Assembly (NCBI RefSeq): GCF_030812775.1
Contig: NZ_JAUSTI010000002.1
Location: 186,001-250,000, forward strand
DNA: 64,000 nucleotides
Direction of reading: 5' to 3'
Source of the DNA: Paenibacillus tundrae
Lineage (GTDB): Bacteria; Bacillota; Bacilli; Paenibacillales; Paenibacillaceae
In this document: positions 47,644 through 56,100 of the stretch, piece by piece
Layout of the letters: each line of letters starts with the position of its first letter
Numbering within the stretch: the first letter of the stretch is position 1
Translations under genes and position numbers: made by a program
The notes under the pieces: generated by a model
Databases searched by the model: none
What the model saw: only the letters and a program-made list of their open reading frames with translations
What the model was told of the DNA's origin: nothing

Positions 47644-49691
47644 TGCATCTCTCCAATCAAATTCCCGTGAATATCTCTAAACACCTTAAAACCTGCGGGA
47701 ATAAAAATGGTCGTATCATATTCCTCAATAATGACGGGTCCCTGCATTACATCATCGAGAGGAATCTGTGTCCGGGTACACACCTTAGCTGTTCTGGGAA
47801 TGTTGTCAAAAACAATCATGCGTTCTTCTGGTTCATTCTCATCCAACGATTGGTGAGCTTCCACTGCATGATCTATGCTATTGTTCGATGGCACAACGCC
47901 TACAACACTTACTCGAAGACTGATAAACATAACCTCAGCCTCGGCCTGACTAATACCGAATACATGTTCATAATGTGAGTGGAATTTGGCTACGGCGAGC
48001 TCTGGGTTATTAATCTCTTCAGGTGTAAGTGCAATTTCTAGATCGAATGCCTGTCCCTCATAACGCATATCAGCACTGAATAAGCAGTATACGGTCTCCA
48101 GCTTCAAGCTTCCTTGGGCTTCCTCTTGAACCCAGCTCCGTCCCTTATGTTCTAATGCCTCGAAATGGTTAGCCAATTCTCCTAAAGCCAGAGCCTGACT
48201 GTTCTGGTGTAACGAAAAAACGAAATCATTCCGCAAGTTGGCTACCGTACATCCCATGGCGCAAAGCGTTCCCGGTGATGGTGGAATGAGCACTCTGCGT
48301 ATTCCTACCTCCCGAGCCATCAAAAAGGCATGCATCGGTCCAGCACCGCCGTAAGCAAGTAGGGTAAAATCACGTGGATCAACACCCTTTCGTGCCATTA
48401 ACGGTGAGAATTGGGCGTACATATTCGCCGTCGCTACATCTAGAATAGCTTGAGCCGTTTGTGTTGCATCCAGCCCCAGCGTGTTACCTAGTCGATGAAG
48501 AGCACTTGTTGCAAGCTCTGGATGAAGTTGCATTTGTCCACCTAAGAAACGATCTGCTTGCAGAATGCCTAGCTGAAGATAGGCATCTGTTGTGGTTGGG
48601 TCAAGCCCTCCCCTGTCGTAACAAGCTGGTCCTGGACTTGCTCCTGCACTGCGAGGTCCTACCTTAAGGACACCCACTGAATCGAGCCAGGCAATTGAGC
48701 CCCCACCCGCACCGATCGCCGTTACATCAATTGCAGGAATAATGACTGGGAAATCCCCTACCTTGTTGTCGGTCGAAAATGCGGGGTATACATCAATGAG
48801 AGCCACATCGACACTTGTACCACCCATATCAAACGTAATTACTTGTTCAATCCCTGCGGTATGTGCGATATGCGTTGCTGCGATGACACCTGAAGCAGGA
48901 CCAGACAACAACGTACGGACAGGTTCACTTGCTGCACTTGAGGCTGTCATCATGCCACCATTAGACATCGTTGATAGCAGATTGGCCTTTAACCCGTATG
49001 CTTGTATACCTTCTTGTAACCTTTGAAAGTACGATCCCATTCGTTCCCCGACATAAGCGTTCATCGTCGTAGCAAGTGTGCGCTCAAACTCTCGCTGCTG
49101 CGGCCATATCGTGCTGCTGCTGCATACAAAAAGATGGGGATGTCGCTGTTTAATCCGTTCTTCTGCTTGTTTCTCATGAGCAGGATTAACATAAGCATGC
49201 AAGAAGCTGATCGCTAGAGCCGTAATCCCTTCTTCTACTAATTCATCCACAGCCTGTAGGAGCTGTTCTATAGACAGTGGGTGCAGCACTCGACCACTTG
49301 CCAGGACCCGTTCATCGATTTCCTTAACCAGATGTCTTGGGACAAGTGCCTCCGTTTTGTCGCCGTACAGATTGGTTGTATCTTCTAATCGCAACCTACG
49401 AATTTCGAGAATGTCACGAAACCCCTTCGTTACCAGAAGTCCCGTTTCTGCACCATTTCGCTCAATTAGCGTGTTGACCCCAAGAGTTGTCCCATGGACA
49501 AACAGATCGATGTCTTGGATATCCACACCGCGTTCTTTAAGCTGATCAAGTGCATTAAAAATGGCCTGTTCAGGCGCTGCAGCCATGGATGGTGTCTTGA
49601 GGGCGGTGACGATTCTTCCCTGGTCGTCAGTGACCAGAGCATCCGTAAATGTGCCTCCGATATCAACGCCTAAACGGTACATGGTGTCCAA
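47640..49691 (-). CDS. hyuA: Hydantoinase/oxoprolinase A-type subunit
   Basis: 683 residues. An actin-like ATPase fold: GVDIGGTFTDALVTDD (phosphate 1), HGTTLGVNTLIERNG, TFDMGGTSVDVALID (phosphate 2) and the adenosine motif GGAGPMHAF. This is the ATP-using half of the heteromeric ring-opening enzyme; it probably phosphorylates the substrate carbonyl before the B subunit finishes the reaction. It lies 14 nt after its regulator gene and is coupled to hyuB by a 4-nt overlap. The first enzyme gene of the cluster. Confidence 0.92.
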   Translation of the reverse strand: MDTMYRLGVDIGGTFTDALVTDDQGRIVTALKTPSMAAAPEQAIFNALDQLKERGVDIQDIDLFVHGTTLGVNTLIERNGAETGLLVTKGFRDILEIRRLRLEDTTNLYGDKTEALVPRHLVKEIDERVLASGRVLHPLSIEQLLQAVDELVEEGITALAISFLHAYVNPAHEKQAEERIKQRHPHLFVCSSSTIWPQQREFERTLATTMNAYVGERMGSYFQRLQEGIQAYGLKANLLSTMSNGGMMTASSAASEPVRTLLSGPASGVIAATHIAHTAGIEQVITFDMGGTSVDVALIDVYPAFSTDNKVGDFPVIIPAIDVTAIGAGGGSIAWLDSVGVLKVGPRSAGASPGPACYDRGGLDPTTTDAYLQLGILQADRFLGGQMQLHPELATSALHRLGNTLGLDATQTAQAILDVATANMYAQFSPLMARKGVDPRDFTLLAYGGAGPMHAFLMAREVGIRRVLIPPSPGTLCAMGCTVANLRNDFVFSLHQNSQALALGELANHFEALEHKGRSWVQEEAQGSLKLETVYCLFSADMRYEGQAFDLEIALTPEEINNPELAVAKFHSHYEHVFGISQAEAEVMFISLRVSVVGVVPSNNSIDHAVEAHQSLDENEPEERMIVFDNIPRTAKVCTRTQIPLDDVMQGPVIIEEYDTTIFIPAGFKVFRDIHGNLIGEMQ

Positions 49692-49705
49692 AAGCTCAGC
49701 TCCTT

Positions 49706-50485
49706 TTAAACCAAATCTATAGGTTTTATTTTGTTTTTCATCGCAAAGTATCGTTTGACATCTTCGATCATCTGGTTGATGTGATTGACCATGGCTGCCT
49801 CAGCTCGTTCCGGTGAACCAGAAGCCACTGCATCTAATATTTCCTGATGATCTACAACGAGTTCGCTTCCAACGGTTCGCCGAATGTATGCCGTCTCCAA
49901 GAAATCACGACTAGTCTCCCATACCAGTTCGACGGCATGCAGCAAGATCTGGTTCTGAGCTGCATAAGCCAGAAGTCTATGAAACTCCCGATCTTCTTCA
50001 TACGGAATCATGTTATCTGCCAGCCTGCGGTTCTGTACCGTAATCGACTCTTTCAGCAATTCAATATATTCCTTCGTGGCACGCTGGGCGGCCAATGAAG
50101 CAATCTCCCTCTCAAGTGCTCTTCTTGCTACAAGAACGTCCAGCAGTGCTTTCTCACCTGAGTGATTTAACATCTGGATAAAGCGCATGTTTACATTTTT
50201 TTGCTGCAATTCACGTTCAAGTGTTTTCATCCGTTCTTGTCCTTCTTCTGTCAGTACTCTTCCCTTACGTCCTTGAAGTACCGTATATCCGTCCATATCC
50301 AACTCCATCAATCTTCGACCAATCGTAGCCTGACTCAAATTATGGCTTTTGCCAAGTGTATGTACGAGCGTGCTTGCACCAATAGGAGTACTAGCCTCAT
50401 GAAGCTGCTTCAGCAATTCATATTCTAGCTCTAATTCCAATAATTCAGGAGACACCTGATCCCCTCCCTTATATTCTCTATTCAA
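49706..50485 (-). CDS. FCD-domain regulator with a non-GntR winged helix
   Basis: 259 residues. The C-terminal 150 residues match the FadR C-terminal (FCD) ligand domain (LDVLVARRALEREIASLAAQRA, EDREFHRLLAYAAQNQILLHAVELVWE, VVDHQEILDAVASGSPERAEAAMVNHINQ), which binds carboxylic acids through a metal. The N-terminus lacks the GntR motif; instead ELLKQLHEASTPIGASTLV, SQATIGRRLMELDMDGYTVLQGRKGRVLTEEGQ resembles the ribonuclease-R/NrpR-type winged helix. First gene of the cluster, so it should control it. The likely effector is the substrate or an acid product. Confidence 0.85.
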   Translation of the reverse strand: MNREYKGGDQVSPELLELELEYELLKQLHEASTPIGASTLVHTLGKSHNLSQATIGRRLMELDMDGYTVLQGRKGRVLTEEGQERMKTLERELQQKNVNMRFIQMLNHSGEKALLDVLVARRALEREIASLAAQRATKEYIELLKESITVQNRRLADNMIPYEEDREFHRLLAYAAQNQILLHAVELVWETSRDFLETAYIRRTVGSELVVDHQEILDAVASGSPERAEAAMVNHINQMIEDVKRYFAMKNKIKPIDLV

Positions 50486-50512
50486 AACTATTACTCACTG
50501 ATGATTAACAAA

Positions 50513-50541
50513 ATTATAATATTATCTCCTAATTTTTTCAA
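50513..50541 (-). promoter_or_regulatory. Sigma-A promoter of the hydantoinase-type cluster
   Basis: TTGAAA (50541-50536), exactly 17 nt, then TATAAT (50518-50513) on the minus strand, about 28 nt before the regulator start codon. The start region carries TTAATCATCAGTGAGTAATA, a possible operator. Confidence 0.75.
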
Positions 50542-50628
50542 TAATCTTGATATAATTAGTATGAGTTATTTAGAATATGTTTTTCATGAAGAACGTACTG
50601 GTACTCTAAACTACGTCAAAAACAAAGA

Positions 50629-50651
50629 AAAACCGCGCCGGGCGCGGTTTT
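50629..50651. terminator. GC-rich terminator between two minus-strand units
   Basis: AAAACCGCGCC and GGCGCGGTTTT form an 11-bp perfect stem 3' of the GH3 gene on the minus strand, followed by TTCTTTG. Confidence 0.8.
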
Positions 50652-50784
50652 GTAGTCAACTACGACGTTGAATTCTTCTGTTTCCCATTTGCATTAACTA
50701 TACTTCTTCTCATCTGTCGCTAATCATATATTCTAACTATTATTCACGAATCTTTAGCTGTTTATTTGAGACAGTGAGATGGCT

Positions 50785-53046
50785 TCAATTCTGTTCCACC
50801 GATAACTTACCACCAGCCTCAAGCTGACCAAGTAACACCTTGATTCCTGCTAACGTATTAGGTTCCTGCTTCCCGTACACAGCCAAGGCTGAGCGTACGT
50901 TCTGTAGATAGATGGTCTCGTAGGGATTCCCAAGTGACAACAACGTATATCGCTGATTACGCTTGTTCATCTCATCAATCAAGACCTGGTAATCGTTCCA
51001 GCCGAACGCACTAGCCACATTACGGAATTGATAGGAAGCAAGAATCACGTAGTCTGCTTTGGCAAACGCTTGTAGTGATTCCTTTGAATTCCTTTGGGGC
51101 AGAACGGATATGCTCGTTTGGATCGACAGGTTGCTAGCCGATTGTTGGAGTTGTTTCTCCAGCTGTTGTGCCTGTTGTTCATCGGCTGCGACTATCACAA
51201 CCTGATCACCTTTGTTTATTGAATCAACTTGCTTCCCTTTTCGACTTGCCAAGACAGTAACTGCTTGCTCTGCAATTTCCCGTTCCACGTTGCGATGCTG
51301 ACTCGATCCGATCACCCGGTTCAGCTCTGCAAGTTTAACGGAGAGTGACGGGCTGCGGTCAAACAATCCATATTGGGATTTGGCTTCCAATATTCGCGTG
51401 ACAGACGCTTGGATGGTTTCTTTCGGGATCGTACCCTTCAGCACCGCATTTACCAATGTTTGATGAGCTGCTGCTGAATCTTGTGGCATAAGGATGATGT
51501 CTACCCCAGCGGAAACTGCACGTTCTACCGCCTTATTCTCCCCAAAATGCTCCGCAATCGCCTTCATTGTAAAAGCATCTGAGATGATCAGTCCATCATA
51601 TCCAAGTTCATCCCGAAGCAGACCCGTGAGAACCTTCTTAGATAATGTAGCGGGTACCGATACTTTTTGGCCATCTTTTAGAGAAGTCATTAGCTCATTA
51701 TCGATCGCAGGGAACGCAATGTGTGCGGTCATAATCATATCGACCCCATTGTTAATGGCATCTCTGAACGGCTTCAGTTCGACGACATCCAGTCGTTCAC
51801 GCGGATGTGTCAACACCGGCATACCCAGATGAGAATCTATCGCTGTATCCCCGTGACCTGGAAAATGCTTCACTGCGGCGATGACGCCTGATTCCCTCAA
51901 TCCTTTTATCATGGCCAGACCAAGCCGTGACACCATATCAGCATTCGAGCCAAAGGAGCGTATCCCGATAATCGGATTGTCCGGATTGCTGTTAATGTCG
52001 AGAACAGGTGCAAAATTAACCTGAATTCCTAGTGCCTTCAGTTCCTCTCCTGTCAATTGAGCAGCAGATTCAGCTAGCGCTGTACTTCCGGTTGCACCGA
52101 GTGCCATCTGTCCCGGCAGATTCGTACCGCCAGGAATTCTTTTAATGACGCCGCCTTCTTGATCGATCCCAAGAAATAGAGGAATGTCACCTGCTTCTGC
52201 CTGCAGATCATGTGTAAATGTAGCAACTTGCCGGGCATCCACGATATTTTTGTCAAAAAGAATAAGTCCACCTAGATCCTGTTCATGGATATTCCGCTTC
52301 AGACCTTCATGTAACGTCGTCGTGACTTTACCATTCCATTGCCTAATGTCTGGCATCAGCATTTGACCAACTTGTTCACTTAACGTCATATACGAGATCA
52401 ATTTATCCCAGTCTTGAGCCTGTATAGCTTGTTCACGCTCAAAGCGGATAACACGGGACATAAATACAGCATACTCAGCGCGTGTGACGGATCGATTCGG
52501 CCGATAGGTTCCATCTGCATATCCACCAACCAAACCATTGGAGCTCAACATGAGAATGGGTGCAGCTGCCCAATGAGACTCCGTATCTGTCCAACTTGCC
52601 GATTGCTTCCCTTCTTCCAAGGGATAGGCTCGCGTTAGGAATGATGCCGTTTCAGCACGGCTAATGGGTGCATTAGGGCGAAAAGTACCATCTGGGAACC
52701 CACTCGCCAGTCCATTCTTGGCAGCTATCGTGATCTCGCGATAGAAGGGATGTGTCGTTGGAACATCTGAGTAAGTACCCCCTTGCACAGGCTGCTGAAG
52801 CTCGTCTGGATATAACTCTCGTACCATAAAAGTGACAGCTTGCGCCCTCGTTACAGACTTCTCCGGCTGAAATCTACCGTTACCGTAGCCCGCTACTGTC
52901 CCGCGTTCAGCCATATACTGAATGCCATCTTCTGCCCATTTGGAATACTGTAAATCCGTAAATCGTGACTCTGCACCTGCGTTTCCTGCCCATATGAGCA
53001 TGGAACCAAGAATCGTACTAAGTAGTGTCATGCATTTTACAAACAT
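50785..53046 (-). CDS. Cell-wall-anchored GH3 beta-N-acetylhexosaminidase (NagZ type) with three SLH domains
   Basis: 753 residues. A signal peptide (about 1-25, cleaving after NAGAE), three SLH domains (about 28-80, 92-140, 150-200; each with the GYxDGxFRP and TRAE pattern) for binding pyruvylated cell-wall polymer, then a GH3 barrel. The NagZ hallmark is intact: KHFPGHGDTAIDSH with D404 and H406 as the acid/base dyad, and nucleophile D490 in LIISDAFTM. A C-terminal alpha/beta sandwich completes it. It removes N-acetylglucosamine from muropeptides or chitin outside the cell. Single gene; the SLH fusion is at the N-terminus. Confidence 0.93.
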   Translation of the reverse strand: MFVKCMTLLSTILGSMLIWAGNAGAESRFTDLQYSKWAEDGIQYMAERGTVAGYGNGRFQPEKSVTRAQAVTFMVRELYPDELQQPVQGGTYSDVPTTHPFYREITIAAKNGLASGFPDGTFRPNAPISRAETASFLTRAYPLEEGKQSASWTDTESHWAAAPILMLSSNGLVGGYADGTYRPNRSVTRAEYAVFMSRVIRFEREQAIQAQDWDKLISYMTLSEQVGQMLMPDIRQWNGKVTTTLHEGLKRNIHEQDLGGLILFDKNIVDARQVATFTHDLQAEAGDIPLFLGIDQEGGVIKRIPGGTNLPGQMALGATGSTALAESAAQLTGEELKALGIQVNFAPVLDINSNPDNPIIGIRSFGSNADMVSRLGLAMIKGLRESGVIAAVKHFPGHGDTAIDSHLGMPVLTHPRERLDVVELKPFRDAINNGVDMIMTAHIAFPAIDNELMTSLKDGQKVSVPATLSKKVLTGLLRDELGYDGLIISDAFTMKAIAEHFGENKAVERAVSAGVDIILMPQDSAAAHQTLVNAVLKGTIPKETIQASVTRILEAKSQYGLFDRSPSLSVKLAELNRVIGSSQHRNVEREIAEQAVTVLASRKGKQVDSINKGDQVVIVAADEQQAQQLEKQLQQSASNLSIQTSISVLPQRNSKESLQAFAKADYVILASYQFRNVASAFGWNDYQVLIDEMNKRNQRYTLLSLGNPYETIYLQNVRSALAVYGKQEPNTLAGIKVLLGQLEAGGKLSVEQN

Positions 53047-53159
53047 CTGGTTTCCACTCCTGTTGCTGTTCTATTCTTCCTATTTAGACGCTATGTGCAC
53101 ATATTTTGTTGCTCTTACATTTCATTTTCTAGATCAATATACGCAGATCACCGGACACG

Positions 53160-53396
53160 ATGCAGTTCTTACAATCAGCGATAATATGTATTGGTTCCAC
53201 ACCATTTATACAGTTGGGTCTTATGCTGCTGTTAGGGATGTCAATGCGTTATGCGGCAGGTACAACGATGCTCGTAATCATTCCAATTGCATTAGCCGGT
53301 GGTGCCGGTTATATGAAGATCGGTTACCTCGATCTGCAATTGCTGCTGGCTGTTGTGATCGGAACCATGTCCGGTTCATATGTCGGAGCATAGTAC
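53160..53396 (+). pseudogene. Fragment of a TauE/SafE-type sulfite/anion permease
   Basis: 77 codons reading STPFIQLGLMLLLGMSMRYAAGTTMLVIIPIALAGGAGYMKIGYLD, like the core repeat of TauE/SafE (DUF81) permeases, which are normally 250 residues or more. The upstream half and the C-terminus are missing, there is no ribosome site, and the frame ends at TAG right after GSYVGA. Best read as a decayed remnant. Confidence 0.6.
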
Positions 53397-53422
53397 CATT
53401 TCTAATCTACGAACACACTTAC

Positions 53423-54135
53423 TTAATAATCTATCAGTTTTTGCAAAGTCCGTATGTTTTCCTGCAGAAACTCTTTATTTTGCTCAATTCCTCTATTCTT
53501 ACACCATACTACTGCGCTGAAAGCATCATAAAAATCATAAAATGGAATTACTCTTTCCAAGTCGATCATTGGACGAATCGTTTGATACCCCTCAAGGTAT
53601 GCGGATTTCATGTGCGGGTTCACTTCCCATATGTATCGATTCATTTTGGTGAATTCTATTTCTGTGGAACCTGCTCGCGCACTCTCAAAATCAATAATTC
53701 CCGCAACCTCATTACCATTAACTAATATATTTCCTGGTCTAAAGTCCATGTGAACAACAACAGGCCCATCGGTTCAGGTAATGCAGAGAAAGCATGATCA
53801 AAATAACGTATACACTTCTCATATAAGGCTTGAACAAGAATTTCTTTACACGGCTCTTTCCATTTATCAAAATTGTGTTGAATATGTAATCTCCAATCAT
53901 TCTGCTCAAGTGGCTTAAATCCCTCAGTTGTATGATAGCCGTATTGCTGCATGTTCACTTCATGAAGCTTTGCATGATACATACCTATCTGAAAAGAAAG
54001 CTTATCATCCATATCTGCTGTGCAAGGCACGCCCGAAATTGCCGTGAGAAGCAGTGCTCCCGGTGTACTCTCATCTCCGTACAAGTCTTTATGAAAACAC
54101 GAAAAATCCCCTTCAATAGGCAAGAACGAGTCCAT
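53423..54135 (-). pseudogene. Frameshifted aminoglycoside-phosphotransferase-like gene
   Basis: Two overlapping minus-strand frames (54135-53722 and 53749-53423) join into one APH-type sequence: GMYHAKLHEVN, then HMDFRPGNILVNG and GIIDFESARAG with the catalytic Asp and metal Asp. The break is in GAACCGATGGGCCTG near 53760; losing one base from PEPxGPVVVHMDF fits exactly. The N-terminal 80 or so residues expected in the family are also absent, and the only good ribosome site (near 54150) opens into a stop. Pseudogene, unless the base is a sequencing error. Confidence 0.75.
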
Positions 54136-54285
54136 CTAAACTAGATAGTCACTCCTTCTTTTCTACTATAAGGGGATAAAATGATTAACATGTCTTATGA
54201 GTTTACTAGAGAACAGTTGTACTGCATATGAGATTTAATTCAATCAAAATTAGACATTATAGAAATAACATTTTCAATCCACAAT

Positions 54286-55869
54286 TTAGAATTTTGTCTC
54301 TAGAAGCTCAATATTGTCTTCCAGACTGCTGTTCATGTCTACGCCAACCTTCTCAAGCTTCGTCTCATAATACGTTTTCACATCTTCCCATTTATAATAC
54401 GGGTAGCTCTTCGTTTCGATCGGAAAGGCGATTTCCTCTTCATTTCTCAGCATCTTCACCATATAATCCTCACCATTGGAATACAGTATCCACTGAATAT
54501 TAGCTCCCATTGGAGAAATCTCAGCACCATTCCAGTTCTCTGCCACTTTCTCCGGGTTGTCTACACTAACATTCGCTCCTTCAATATCCAAGAATGAAGA
54601 TAACGGAATAATCGTTTCTGCATGCGCAAATCGGAAAATTCCCGCCGTGTCCTTTTTCTCAATGGACTGTTCAGTAGATACGAGCAGCTCTTTCACGAGT
54701 GGTGCAGCGATATTTTGAGGTAGATCTGTCGAAGTTAGGGAAGGCCCTTTCTCGTAAAAGTCTTGAATACTATCTAAGCTTTCATACCATTTCAATTGGT
54801 TAGTCGTGAAGTATCTTCCGAATTCTAAGTTACCTTCTTCTTTCAGGTTCGAAGAGATGATATACAACTCATATAAATTGGATGCTGCTTCGGTAGGATT
54901 GCTTAGCTTCACTTTTCCTTTCTCGTCCTTCAATTGGAACTCACCTGCATCTAACCTCTGATAGAAACGATCAGAGAACAAAGGAGACAGCAGCTCCTTC
55001 GCATACGTTGTTCCTTTTTCCTGTGTAGCATAATTCTCGTACATCTTAACCCATTCACCATCTTCGGCAAATTCATTGTATTTCGTCGCTAGATCATACG
55101 GACGCAGATATGGGTCGCTTCCTTCTACAAAAGCGGAGGAGAGAATGTCCACCTTCTTGTCACCTAAGCTCTCTTCTAAGCCTTCAATAAATTGATCTCT
55201 GCTCTGCGGAGTTCGATCCTTGAAGGTTGCTTGCGCAATGACCTTTTTATCATCGGTGAAGATATCCTTGAAATTGCGCCCTAGTCTAGATCCGATGCCT
55301 TTCAATTCTTCACCGCCAGAGATCGACAATAATCCATAGTGATCTTTCTCGATGTCCATAAGCTTGGCAATTTCTTTCTTGAGCTCTTTGCCCAAATTCG
55401 TGATCTGCCCATCCTTTTCAGCAATGCTGAGTAGTTCATACAACGTCTTATCATACTTGGAACTGGACAAATGTCTTGAGCCATGTCTTCCTACCAAATT
55501 AATAAAGACCGGCTTATACCCGGCTGGCGCCTCTGAATAACTTGTTGTATTGTCAAAAGGATAAGGTGTTTTCGTACCACGATAACCTTGTGTATCATTC
55601 ATTTTCTGCCCAACGAATACGGATTGTGTCCGCTCGTCCCAGTCTACCTTTTTACCAAGCGCTTCCCCAATAACTCGAGCGGGAATATAAGTAATTCCGT
55701 TATAGACAAAAGACTCACCATCCATTTTCTGTCCATCCACAACGACATTTACCGCTTGCTCCGATACTTCAATCGTGCGCTTAATACCTGCACCGTACAC
55801 ATCAAATACACCGATCGATGTTAGCATCGTGAGTGAAACTACTGAAATTCCGATTTTTTTAATGTTCAT
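54286..55869 (-). CDS. Secreted histidine acid phosphatase (inositol-phosphatase-like) with copper-amine-oxidase N-domain
   Basis: 527 residues with a signal peptide (about 1-26). Residues 36-90 form a copper amine oxidase N-terminal-like domain (VVVDGQKMDGESFVYNGITYIPARVIGEALGKKVDWDERTQSV), common in secreted Paenibacillus proteins. Then a histidine phosphatase: RHGSR at 128-132, with H129 as the phosphorylated residue, and FAHAET with H426 and E428. HAE in place of the usual HD is typical of multiple-inositol-polyphosphate phosphatases. It should release phosphate from phytate or similar esters outside the cell. Monocistronic. Confidence 0.82.
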   Translation of the reverse strand: MNIKKIGISVVSLTMLTSIGVFDVYGAGIKRTIEVSEQAVNVVVDGQKMDGESFVYNGITYIPARVIGEALGKKVDWDERTQSVFVGQKMNDTQGYRGTKTPYPFDNTTSYSEAPAGYKPVFINLVGRHGSRHLSSSKYDKTLYELLSIAEKDGQITNLGKELKKEIAKLMDIEKDHYGLLSISGGEELKGIGSRLGRNFKDIFTDDKKVIAQATFKDRTPQSRDQFIEGLEESLGDKKVDILSSAFVEGSDPYLRPYDLATKYNEFAEDGEWVKMYENYATQEKGTTYAKELLSPLFSDRFYQRLDAGEFQLKDEKGKVKLSNPTEAASNLYELYIISSNLKEEGNLEFGRYFTTNQLKWYESLDSIQDFYEKGPSLTSTDLPQNIAAPLVKELLVSTEQSIEKKDTAGIFRFAHAETIIPLSSFLDIEGANVSVDNPEKVAENWNGAEISPMGANIQWILYSNGEDYMVKMLRNEEEIAFPIETKSYPYYKWEDVKTYYETKLEKVGVDMNSSLEDNIELLETKF

Positions 55870-56030
55870 TTTCGTTGATTTTCCCCTTAGTCTTCAGATG
55901 TATATCGTTTTTTTAGCTCATCATACTATAGGTGAATAGTATTTATTCTATATCTACGCTTTGTAAATCTTATGTAAAATGATGCCTATCCCTAATCTGC
56001 ACATATAGATACCCATGGTATATTAAAAAT

Positions 56031-56081
56031 GAAAAGCCCCGGAAATAAATCGCCTACTGACGATTTATCTCTGGGGCTTTT
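56031..56081 (-). terminator. Terminator of the GH2 gene
   Basis: Minus strand AAAAGCCCC and GGGGCTTTT arms with an inner ATAAATCG/CGATTTAT stem, followed by T-rich sequence, 20 nt past the GH2 stop. Confidence 0.85.
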
Positions 56082-56100
56082 CCCTCATTCCATTCTTATC

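Noticed and set aside
45664-49691. Acetone carboxylase
   Set aside because: No gamma subunit gene is adjacent, and the transporter context favours a cyclic amide or hydantoin-like substrate.
52922-53725. 267-codon plus-strand frame
   Set aside because: Antisense to the end of the GH3 gene, with no ribosome site and no family-like composition; only the TauE-like part in another frame looks real.
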